DNA from: JALZKA01 sp963734015
GTDB lineage: Bacteria; Actinomycetota; Thermoleophilia; Solirubrobacterales; 70-9
Length of the DNA: 64,000 nt
Assembly: GCA_963734015.1 (NCBI GenBank)
Contig: CAVTFG010000002.1
Span: 124,001-188,000 of the forward strand
Direction of reading: 5' to 3'
Shown here: positions 8,760 through 15,904 of the stretch, one piece after another
Layout: every line of letters starts with the position of its first letter
How positions within the stretch are numbered: the stretch's first letter is position 1
Notes under the pieces: model-generated
What the model was told of the DNA's origin: nothing
The model's database searches: none
Seen by the model: only the letters and a program-made list of their open reading frames with translations
Made by a program: the position numbers and the translations under genes

Positions 8760-8783
8760 AAAGAAAAGACCCGTAACGACGGG
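8760..8783 (-). terminator. Intercistronic terminator between opuCD and opuCC
   Basis: On the minus strand the stem CCCGT-CGTT-ACGGG is followed by TCTTTTCTTT, a classic intrinsic terminator with a U-rich tail, unusual in this GC-rich DNA. It lies about 20 bp after opuCD and before opuCC, so it may lower or separate expression of the binding protein, or act as an attenuator. Confidence 0.65.
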
Positions 8784-8802
8784 CTGGTGAAAGCCTATGC
8801 GG

Positions 8803-9525
8803 TCAGGCGGCTGCTCGCTCAAGCTTTAGTCCCTTGGGCGTCACCAGCCATTGCACGCCGGCCAGGCCGAGCTCCACCAGGATCGCCAGCAGCGCGACCA
8901 GAATGGCTCCGGCTACCGGCCCCGCGGTGTCCCCGTACACGTTCGGGGAAAGGATGAACTCGCCCAGGGTCTGGACGCTGGCGAGGGGGGCGATCGTCGC
9001 GGTGGCAATCACGTTTACCGCGCTCGTCCTGATCCCGGTCATGATCGTGGGAGCGGCGAGCGGCAGCTCCACCTTGAGCGCGATCGCAATCTCGCTCATG
9101 CCCATCCCGCGCGCGGCCTCGACGGCCGTCCGGTCGACCTGGCTGATCCCGACGAATGTGTTCGTGAGGATCGGGGGGATCGCGAGGAACATGAGGGCGA
9201 TTGCGACGACCTGGAAGCCGGTCCCGATGAACGCGACCATGAAGGCGATGAGCACCAGCTCCGGGACGGCGCGCCCGGCGTTCCCGGCCGCGACCGCAAA
9301 CAGCTCACCCCGGCCCCGGTGACCGAGCGTCACGCCGAGCGGGACGGCGAACAACAGCCCCGCCGCCATCGCGGCCGCGCTCAGCTCGATGTGCGTGAGA
9401 GTGAACTCTCCGACTTCGGAGAGGCCGCCCACCTCGCCGCGGCCGAGCGGTGACTCGACCCCGTTGAAGATCAGCTCGATCGCGTCGCCGACCGGACCGA
9501 GAAACGCAAGGGGAAGCTCGATCAT
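8803..9525 (-). CDS. opuCD: Osmoprotectant ABC importer permease
   Basis: A 240-residue inner-membrane permease with about six hydrophobic segments. The permease coupling (EAA) motif reads EAARGMGMSEIAIALKVELP, near-identical in pattern to its partner. The C-terminal segment LGEFILSPNVYGDTAGPVAG is typical of OpuCB/OpuCD proteins. ATG 9525 overlaps the stop of opuCB (ATGA), so an upstream-extended frame to 9816 is a shadow. It is the second permease of the heterodimeric channel. Confidence 0.88.
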   Translation of the reverse strand: MIELPLAFLGPVGDAIELIFNGVESPLGRGEVGGLSEVGEFTLTHIELSAAAMAAGLLFAVPLGVTLGHRGRGELFAVAAGNAGRAVPELVLIAFMVAFIGTGFQVVAIALMFLAIPPILTNTFVGISQVDRTAVEAARGMGMSEIAIALKVELPLAAPTIMTGIRTSAVNVIATATIAPLASVQTLGEFILSPNVYGDTAGPVAGAILVALLAILVELGLAGVQWLVTPKGLKLERAAA

Positions 9526-10304
9526 CCCGTGCTCCAGGCCTCGCCGCGGCGGACGGTGAAGCCCCGCCGCTTGGCGGAAGCGTCCCGGCGCTGCCAGCGC
9601 GTCAACCGCCGTTGCGCCGTCAACAGAAGGAGGTCGAAGATGACGGCCATCCCGATCGCGAGGAGCGCCACCACCAGGACGTTCGTCTTGAAGGTGAGGT
9701 TCGAGCCGACGAGCTGCTCGCCCAGGCCGCCGCCGCCCGCGAAGACCGCGAGGGTGGCGATCGCGACCGTGGACACCGTCGCGATCCGGAGGCCGGCCAC
9801 GATCTCGGGAACGCACAGCGGCAACTCGACCCGCCAGAGCAGCTGCCGATCGGTCATGCCCATGCCCCGGCCCGCGTCCTTGGCGTCGGCGGGAACGTTC
9901 GCGAGGCCGGCGACGATGTTGCGGTAGATGATCTGCAGGTTGTAGGCGGTGAGCGCGATGATCGCCGTGTCAGTTCCTCGACCCGTGATCGGCAACAGGA
10001 GGAAGAAGAAGGCGAGGCTCGGGATCGTGTAGAGGATCCCCGTCGCCCCGATGAACGGGGGCACCAGCCACCGCCGGCGATGCGAGAGCAGCGACATCCC
10101 GAACGCGATCGCAAAGCCAAGGATGACCGAGACGAAGACGAGGACGAGGTGCTCGAGCGTCGGCGTCACGTAGCGGTCGCTGAAGTTGTCCACGACCCAG
10201 CCGAAGCAGAACGCCCCGTTGTCCGCGATGCAATCGGAATCCGTGCGGTCGCGGAAGAAGCTCTCGTCGATCTGGGCGAGCGGCAGCTGGGCGAGCCAGG
10301 TCAT
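9522..10304 (-). CDS. opuCB: Osmoprotectant ABC importer permease
   Basis: A 260-residue permease of the OpuC family. Membrane segments such as LVLVFVSVILGFAIAFGMSL and YTIPSLAFFFLLLPITG are visible. The coupling loop reads DAGRGMGMTDRQLLWRVELP, and the conserved GGGGLGEQLVGS follows. The first 45 residues before the first helix include two cysteines (SDCIADNGAFCFGW) that could face outside. The start overlaps the opuCA stop (ATGA at 10301-10304) and the stop overlaps the opuCD start, indicating one coupled operon. Confidence 0.88.
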   Translation of the reverse strand: MTWLAQLPLAQIDESFFRDRTDSDCIADNGAFCFGWVVDNFSDRYVTPTLEHLVLVFVSVILGFAIAFGMSLLSHRRRWLVPPFIGATGILYTIPSLAFFFLLLPITGRGTDTAIIALTAYNLQIIYRNIVAGLANVPADAKDAGRGMGMTDRQLLWRVELPLCVPEIVAGLRIATVSTVAIATLAVFAGGGGLGEQLVGSNLTFKTNVLVVALLAIGMAVIFDLLLLTAQRRLTRWQRRDASAKRRGFTVRRGEAWSTG

Positions 10305-11488
10305 GTCGCCAGGGGGCGTTCGGCGGCCGCGTGCTCGTCGGTGAGCGCGTCGTCGGAGGTGAGGAACTCGGAGATGATCTCGACCGAGAGGACGCCGGCG
10401 ATCCGGCCGGCCCCGTCGACGACCGGCGCGTACCGGCTCTCCGCCTGCAGGACGTCGGACAGCGCGTCCCGGAGGACGTCGCCGATGTCGAGCACCGGGT
10501 TGGGCGAGCTGTCCGCGACCGGCGGAACCGTGTCGCTCCTCAGGTCCCTCTCCGAGAGCCAGCCGAGCGGCCGGCGCTCCGAGTCGACCAGCAACGCGTG
10601 CGGAACCTCCGCGCCGTCGAGCTTCGCCAGGACGTCAACGCTGGCCTGGCCGACGAACGCCAGCGGCGCCTCCCACAGGTCGATGTCGCCGACTCGCATC
10701 AGCGAGAGGCGCTTGAGCGCGCGGTCGGCGCCGACGAAGTCCTCGACGAACGCGTCAGCGGGCGCCATCAGGAGCTCAGCCGGCGTCGCGTACTGCTCAA
10801 GGTGACCGCCTTCGCGCAGGATCGCGATCCGGTCGCCCATCTTGATCGCTTCGTCGATGTCGTGGGTGACGAAGAGGATCGTCTTGCGGACGTCGGCTTG
10901 AAGCCGGAGGAACTCGTTCTGCAGGCGCTCGCGGTTGATCGGGTCGACCGCGCCGAACGGCTCGTCCATCAGCATCACACCGGGATTCGCGGCGAGTGCG
11001 CGCGCGACGCCAACCCGCTGCTGCTGCCCGCCCGAGAGCTGCGACGGGTAGCGGTCGCGAAGCTCAGGGTCGAGGCCGATCAGCCGAACGAGCTCGTCCA
11101 AGCGGCCGGCGAGGCGGTCCTTGTCCCAGCCGAGCATCGCCGGCACCGTGGCGATGTTCTCCGCGATCGTGCGATGCGGGAACAGCCCGATCTGCTGGAT
11201 CACGTACCCGATCTCGCGCCGCAGCTCGGCCGGTGACCGCTCGCGCACCGAGCGGTCACCGACGAGGATGTCGCCGGACGTGATGTCCACCATCCGGTTG
11301 ACCATGCGCATGGCGGTCGTCTTGCCGCACCCCGACGGTCCGACGAGGACGCAGATCTCACCGGCCTGCACCTCGAGCGACAACGCGTCCACCGCCGGCG
11401 CCTCCGCGCCGGGATAGACCTTCGTCGCCTCCCGGTAACTGACCGAGAGCGCCTCGGCACCGCCCTGCTGGCTGGTCTCGGCCGCCAC
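10301..11488 (-). CDS. opuCA: Osmoprotectant ABC importer ATPase with CBS domains
   Basis: A 395-residue ATPase energising the importer. Walker A is GPSGCGKT (50-57), the signature LSGGQQQ (151-157) and Walker B VMLMDEP (171-177). The C-terminal third, after about residue 260, has two CBS-like repeats (ESRYAPVVDGAGRIAGVLSV is in the second). In OpuA-type transporters CBS domains sense ionic strength or cyclic di-AMP; which applies here is not visible. No ATG fits, so GTG 11488 (VAAETSQQGGAEAL) is chosen; the longer open frame upstream is a shadow of the divergent ATPase gene. It is the first gene of opuCA-CB-CD-CC. Confidence 0.9.
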   Translation of the reverse strand: MAAETSQQGGAEALSVSYREATKVYPGAEAPAVDALSLEVQAGEICVLVGPSGCGKTTAMRMVNRMVDITSGDILVGDRSVRERSPAELRREIGYVIQQIGLFPHRTIAENIATVPAMLGWDKDRLAGRLDELVRLIGLDPELRDRYPSQLSGGQQQRVGVARALAANPGVMLMDEPFGAVDPINRERLQNEFLRLQADVRKTILFVTHDIDEAIKMGDRIAILREGGHLEQYATPAELLMAPADAFVEDFVGADRALKRLSLMRVGDIDLWEAPLAFVGQASVDVLAKLDGAEVPHALLVDSERRPLGWLSERDLRSDTVPPVADSSPNPVLDIGDVLRDALSDVLQAESRYAPVVDGAGRIAGVLSVEIISEFLTSDDALTDEHAAAERPLAT

Positions 11489-11551
11489 GTCGCGCGATCG
11501 TATACCTGCCGCCCGTGGGCGTTGTCCCTCGCTGCTATCAATGGCTCCACG

Positions 11552-14017
11552 ATGGAGGCGGCACACCCAAGGGGACTCTCGAGCTCGGAGGCGGCCCGCC
11601 GCCTCGACCAACTCGGTGAGCCCGAGCCGCCGAACAGCCGCTCGGTCGCGTCCATCGTCGCCGCGAACACGCTGACTCTGTTCAACGCGATCATCGGCGT
11701 CTTCTTCATCCTGATCCTCTCGCTTGGGCTCTGGGCGGACGCGATCTTCGGGTTCATCGCCGCACTGAACTCGTACATCGGCATCCGCCAGGAGCTGAAG
11801 GCGAAGAAGACCCTCGATGAGCTCGCTTTGCTTGTGGCGCCCCGCGCGCAATCGATCCGCGACGGCGTCCCGGTCGAATTGCGCTCCGACGAGGTCGTGC
11901 CGGGCGACGTGGTCCGCATCGAGCCGGGCGACCAGTTGGTTGCGGACGGCGAGGTGATCCAGTCGCGCGGCCTGACCGTCGACGAGTCGATGCTGACCGG
12001 CGAGTCCGACGGGATCCGCAAGCAGGCGCGCGATCGCGTGCTCTCCGGCTCGTTCTCCCTCAGCGGGTCCGGCTACTACGAGGTGGACGCGGTTCGCGAG
12101 CAGAGCTATGCCGAGCAGGTCGCCGGCGAGGCGCGGACGTTCCGCCACCCACCCTCGCCCCTCCAGGAGGAGGTCAATCGCGTGATCTGGGCGACCACGG
12201 TGGTCCTGGTGCCGCTGGGCATCCTGGTGTTGGTCTCGCTGAGCGTGCGCTCAACCCCGTTCCAGGAGGCCGCCCAGACCGCCACGGCCGGGCTCGTGAC
12301 GCTGATCCCCGAGGGGCTCGTCCTCCTGATGAGCGTGACCCTGGCGGTGGCCGCGGTCCGGCTGGCCAAGCAGAACACGCTGGTCCAGCAGATGGCCGCG
12401 ACCGAGGCGCTGGCGGCCGTCGACACGATCTGCGTCGACAAGACCGGAACCCTCACCGACGGCGAGCTCGAGCTGGTCGCGGTGGCCCCCGCCGACGGCG
12501 CGCAGGTCGCGGCCTCGGAGCGGGCCCTCGCCCGGTTCGCGAACTCGGCCGGCGAGCGCAACCGCACCCTCCAGGTGATCGCCGACCGCTACCGCGCCTC
12601 GCCCGAACCGGTGACCGCCGAGGTCCCGTTCTCCTCCGCCTGGAAATGGAGCGGCGTGACCCTGAACGGCGGCGGACAGTCGACGAGCTATGTGATGGGG
12701 GCGCCCGACATCCTGGTCGGCGCCGGGGCGCTCCAGCTCACGCCGGAGCTGCAGGCCGTCCTCGACGAGCACACCACGGCCGGGCGCCGGGTGGTCGCGT
12801 TCGGGGAGGCGACCGGCTCGCTGCCGACCGACCCCTCGAGCCAACCGCCGCCCCACCTGACGCCGCGCGCCCTCATCGTGCTCGAGGAGCGCCTGCGAGG
12901 CGACGCGGCCGAGACGATCGCCTTCATGCGCGAGCAGCAGGTTGACCTGAAGCTCATCTCCGGCGACGCGCGCTCGACGGTGACGGCCGTGGCCTACGCC
13001 ATCGGTGTGGACCGGGAGGCAGGGGTCATCGATGGGCCGCAGCTCCCCGACGACCGCGGCGGCCTGGGCCGAGCCGCCGAGGAGAACACGATCTTCTGCC
13101 GGATCACCCCCGAGCAGAAGAAGGCGCTGGTCTCGGCGCTGGGCGACCGCGGGCGCTTCACGGCGATGATCGGCGACGGCGTGAACGACGTGCCGGCGCT
13201 GAAGCAGGCCCGCATGGCGGTGGCGATGGGCTCCGGCAGCCAGATCACCAAGGGCGTCGCCGACATCGTCCTGCTGAAGGACCAGTTCTCGATGCTCCCC
13301 CGCGCGGTGGGCGAGGGGCGGCGCATCGCGCGCAACATCCACCGGCTGGGGCGCCTCTACCTGACGAAGTCGGTCTACGCGGCGGTGCTGATCGCGCTCA
13401 CCTCCGTGCTCGGCCTCACCTTCCCCTTCCTGCCCCGGCACCTCACGATCGCCGCCCTCCTGACGATCGGGATCCCCTCGTTCGTGCTCGCGCTCGCGCC
13501 CAGCGAGGGACCGCTCTACCGGGGTCACCTGCTCAGATCGCTCGCCGCGTTCGCGGTGCCCGCCGGGGTGGGGATCGCGGTCGGCTCGATGCTCTCGTTC
13601 TTCTTCGTCGACTCCCTCGCGGGCGGCACCGTCGAGGAGGGCAGGACAGCTGCGACGACCACCCTGATCGTCCTCGGCCTCTGCTTCATCCTGCTGCTCG
13701 AACGGGGGCCGGGGCGCGAGCACATCACGATCCAGAGCTACATGCTCGCGATGGTCGCGGGCCTCGGCGCGCTGTTCGCGCTGATCCTCGCGGCCGAGCC
13801 CGTGCGGAACTTCTTCGAGCTCGAGATGCTGGCCGCGGGGCAGTGGTTCCTGGCCCTGCTCTGCGTCGCCATCGGCCTGCTGGTCGCCGCCGCCGCGTGG
13901 CGCCTTCCCTACATCGAGCAGCTCGAGTCGCTGGAGGGCGGAGCGGAACCGGACCACGACGTCCCGGCGCCCACGCATACTCCGCACACCGAGGACTTCG
14001 CCAAGGTAAACCGGTGA
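11552..14017 (+). CDS. P-type cation-transporting ATPase, CtpE-like
   Basis: An 821-residue P-type ATPase. It has the A-domain motif TGES (MLTGESDGIRKQ), the M4 motif LIPEGLVLLMSV, the phosphorylation site DKTGTLTDGELE and the hinge MIGDGVNDVPALKQARMA. There is no N-terminal metal-binding CxxC and no CPC in M4, excluding a copper/zinc type. IPEGL with a following AVRLAKQNTLVQQM resembles the mycobacterial CtpE calcium transporter, so calcium is the best guess. A TTG at 11522 in frame is an alternative start. The stop TGA overlaps the GTG of a mini-ORF element (14014). Confidence 0.85.
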   Translation: MEAAHPRGLSSSEAARRLDQLGEPEPPNSRSVASIVAANTLTLFNAIIGVFFILILSLGLWADAIFGFIAALNSYIGIRQELKAKKTLDELALLVAPRAQSIRDGVPVELRSDEVVPGDVVRIEPGDQLVADGEVIQSRGLTVDESMLTGESDGIRKQARDRVLSGSFSLSGSGYYEVDAVREQSYAEQVAGEARTFRHPPSPLQEEVNRVIWATTVVLVPLGILVLVSLSVRSTPFQEAAQTATAGLVTLIPEGLVLLMSVTLAVAAVRLAKQNTLVQQMAATEALAAVDTICVDKTGTLTDGELELVAVAPADGAQVAASERALARFANSAGERNRTLQVIADRYRASPEPVTAEVPFSSAWKWSGVTLNGGGQSTSYVMGAPDILVGAGALQLTPELQAVLDEHTTAGRRVVAFGEATGSLPTDPSSQPPPHLTPRALIVLEERLRGDAAETIAFMREQQVDLKLISGDARSTVTAVAYAIGVDREAGVIDGPQLPDDRGGLGRAAEENTIFCRITPEQKKALVSALGDRGRFTAMIGDGVNDVPALKQARMAVAMGSGSQITKGVADIVLLKDQFSMLPRAVGEGRRIARNIHRLGRLYLTKSVYAAVLIALTSVLGLTFPFLPRHLTIAALLTIGIPSFVLALAPSEGPLYRGHLLRSLAAFAVPAGVGIAVGSMLSFFFVDSLAGGTVEEGRTAATTTLIVLGLCFILLLERGPGREHITIQSYMLAMVAGLGALFALILAAEPVRNFFELEMLAAGQWFLALLCVAIGLLVAAAAWRLPYIEQLESLEGGAEPDHDVPAPTHTPHTEDFAKVNR

Positions 14018-14055
14018 GCGACACAAGTCGCGAAAGCATGTTTGGCCGCGGGTAA
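14014..14055 (+). repeat. Dispersed mini-ORF element, family 1, copy B
   Basis: A 14-codon mini-ORF starting with GTG, which overlaps the stop of the upstream P-type ATPase (GTGA). It encodes MSDTSRESMFGRG and stops at TAA, 13 bp before the pyruvate kinase ATG. The core GTGAGCGACACAAGTCGCG plus AAA is shared with the other three copies. This copy is shorter than the 19-codon versions at 37712 and 44638. Translation of the peptide is inferred from the overlap geometry only. Confidence 0.65.
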
Positions 14056-14068
14056 GGAAGATCTGGCG

Positions 14069-15499
14069 ATGAACGAGCCCAGCCCGATCCGGCGTACGAA
14101 GATCGTTTGCACGATCGGCCCGGCCACGCGGTCGGTCGAGCGGATGTGCGACCTGATCCGCGCCGGCGCCGACGTGTTCCGCCTGAACTTCTCGCACGGC
14201 ACCGCCGACGAGCACACGGAGAACGTGGCCATGACGCGCGAGGCGGCCGAGACTTGCGAAAAGCAGGTGGGAATCCTGGGCGACCTCCCCGGCCCGAAAC
14301 TGCGCCTGGGCAACGTGCAGGGCGGTCTGATCGACCTGCCGCCCGACGGCGAGGTGGAGCTGACCACGGAGGAGGTCGTCGGCGACCCGACCCGCCTGCC
14401 GGTGTCCTGGGAGGGGCTGCCGGGCGCAGTACGCGAGGGCGGCGAGGTCTATCTGGCCGACGGCCGGATCAGGCTGCGCGTCGAGGGCAAGGACGCGACC
14501 TCGGCCACCTGCCGCGTCGAGGTCGGCGGCTCCGTGTCCTCCCACCAGGGCCTGAACCTGCCGGGGGCGGACGTGACCCTGCCGTCGGCGGGCAGGAGCG
14601 ACCTCGCCTGGGTCGACTTCGCGGTCGAGCACGGCATCGACCTCCTCGCGGTCTCGTTCGTCCGGCGGGCCGAGGACCTGGAGCCGGTCGAGCGCCGGAT
14701 CCGCACGGGAGGCGCCGACATCCCCTTGATCGCCAAGATCGAGAAGCCCCAGGCGGCTGAGAACGCCGAGGCGATCATCAAGGCGACGACCTCGGGGATC
14801 ATGGTCGCGCGCGGGGACCTGGGGATCGAGCTGCCCCTGGAGCAGGTGCCGAGCGTGCAGAGACGCCTGATCGCCCTGTCGGGAAAGCACTCCCGCCCCT
14901 CGATCACGGCGACGCAGATGCTGGCCTCGATGGTGTCCTCGCCGCGCCCCACACGAGCCGAGGTCTCGGACGTCGCCAATGCGATCTATCAGGGCACGGA
15001 CGCCGTGATGCTGTCCGAGGAGACCGCGGTCGGGGAGCATCCGGTCGAGGCCGTGCGCGTCATGGACCGCATCGCGCGGGCCACGGAGCCCGAGCTGCCC
15101 TACGCCGAATGGGTGTTGAGCCGGGCCGATTCCGAGGGCGACGTGGCCGCGTCCGTCGCGCGCGCGGCCGTGGGCTCGACCTACACGCTCGGCCTTGCCG
15201 CCCTGATCGTGCCGACGCGCTCGGGGCGAACCGCGCGGCTCGTCTCCGCACATCGCCCGAAGGTGCCGGTGCTCGCGGTCTCCCCCCGCATCGAGACGGT
15301 GCGGCGGCTGAACCTGCTGTTCGGCGTCCAGTGCGTGATGGCCGACGAGTGGACCGGCATCGGTGCGCTGCTCGACGAGTGCTCGACTCTCGCCCGCGAG
15401 GCGGGCGTGGCCAAGTCGGGCGACCTGATCGGGATCACCGCCGGCCTGCCGCGGCAGGAGCTCGGCACGAACCTGTTCGAGATCCACCGCGTTCCGTGA
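14069..15499 (+). CDS. pyk: Pyruvate kinase
   Basis: A 476-residue glycolytic enzyme making pyruvate and ATP from phosphoenolpyruvate and ADP. It starts MNEPSPIRRTKIVCTIGPAT, and FRLNFSHG follows, as in all pyruvate kinases. The active-site block IPLIAKIEKPQAAENAEAII and the metal-binding GIMVARGDLGIELPLEQVP are intact. So are the SITATQMLASM and DAVMLSEETAVGEHPVEAV segments. ATG 14069 with RBS AAGGAAG is preferred over an in-frame TTG at 14042. The stop overlaps the GTG of a family 2 mini-ORF element. Confidence 0.95.
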   Translation: MNEPSPIRRTKIVCTIGPATRSVERMCDLIRAGADVFRLNFSHGTADEHTENVAMTREAAETCEKQVGILGDLPGPKLRLGNVQGGLIDLPPDGEVELTTEEVVGDPTRLPVSWEGLPGAVREGGEVYLADGRIRLRVEGKDATSATCRVEVGGSVSSHQGLNLPGADVTLPSAGRSDLAWVDFAVEHGIDLLAVSFVRRAEDLEPVERRIRTGGADIPLIAKIEKPQAAENAEAIIKATTSGIMVARGDLGIELPLEQVPSVQRRLIALSGKHSRPSITATQMLASMVSSPRPTRAEVSDVANAIYQGTDAVMLSEETAVGEHPVEAVRVMDRIARATEPELPYAEWVLSRADSEGDVAASVARAAVGSTYTLGLAALIVPTRSGRTARLVSAHRPKVPVLAVSPRIETVRRLNLLFGVQCVMADEWTGIGALLDECSTLAREAGVAKSGDLIGITAGLPRQELGTNLFEIHRVP

Positions 15500-15548
15500 G
15501 GCGGAGGGGAAGCCTCGGAGCCGAGCCCCGGCGTTGTTGAGCCGGCTG
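15496..15548 (+). repeat. Dispersed mini-ORF element, family 2, copy R1
   Basis: The GTG at 15496 overlaps the pyruvate kinase stop (GTGA) and opens a 15-codon mini-ORF MRRRGSLGAEPRRC that stops at 15540. The right end CCCCGGCGTTGTTGAGCCGG is shared, nearly base for base, with copies near 33000 (reversed) and 48219. It ends 3 bp before the VanZ-like start codon. Confidence 0.75.
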
Positions 15549-15550
15549 AT

Positions 15551-15901
15551 ATGACGATCCCGCGGGCCTGGCCGCGGGTCCTGGCGCCGCTGGCCCTGAT
15601 GGGCTTGATCTTCTACCTCTCCGCCCAGCCGAGCGTCGGACCGGAGCTGCCCGCCTGGACCCGGATCGTCGCCCACTTCACCGAGTACTTCGTGCTCGCG
15701 ACTCTGTGGCTCTGGGCGTTGTCGCCCTCGCTGGGTGAGCGAGCGATCCCCGCCGCCGGCGCGATCTCGCTCCTCTACGCGATCTCGGACGAGTATCACC
15801 AGAGCTTCATCGAGGGGCGGGACTCCGACCCGCTGGATGTGCTCGCGGACGGCGCCGGGATCGCGGCCGCCCTGGTGCTCGCCCGGCGGACGCGCGGCTG
15901 A
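15551..15901 (+). CDS. VanZ-like membrane protein
   Basis: A 116-residue protein of the VanZ family, named after a teicoplanin-resistance accessory protein but widespread with unknown function. It has four hydrophobic segments beginning VLAPLALMGLIFYLSAQPSV. The family motif ISDEYHQSFIEGRDSDPLDVLADGAG is present (quoted in two parts: ISDEYHQSFIEGRD and DPLDVLADGAG). It follows pyk with a dispersed repeat in between, and is convergent with the sulfatase-like gene, 3 bp away. The resistance role should not be assumed. Confidence 0.8.
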   Translation: MTIPRAWPRVLAPLALMGLIFYLSAQPSVGPELPAWTRIVAHFTEYFVLATLWLWALSPSLGERAIPAAGAISLLYAISDEYHQSFIEGRDSDPLDVLADGAGIAAALVLARRTRG

Positions 15902-15904
15902 CCA

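Noticed and set aside
12251..15799. 1182-codon open frame on the minus strand
   Set aside because: It is antisense to the P-type ATPase and pyruvate kinase genes, both fully supported by motifs; its translation is low-complexity Arg/Gly/Asp-rich, typical of shadow frames in GC-rich DNA.
15551..15901. Glycopeptide resistance from the VanZ-like gene
   Set aside because: VanZ-domain proteins are widespread and no vanHAX or vanRS genes are present; resistance should not be inferred.
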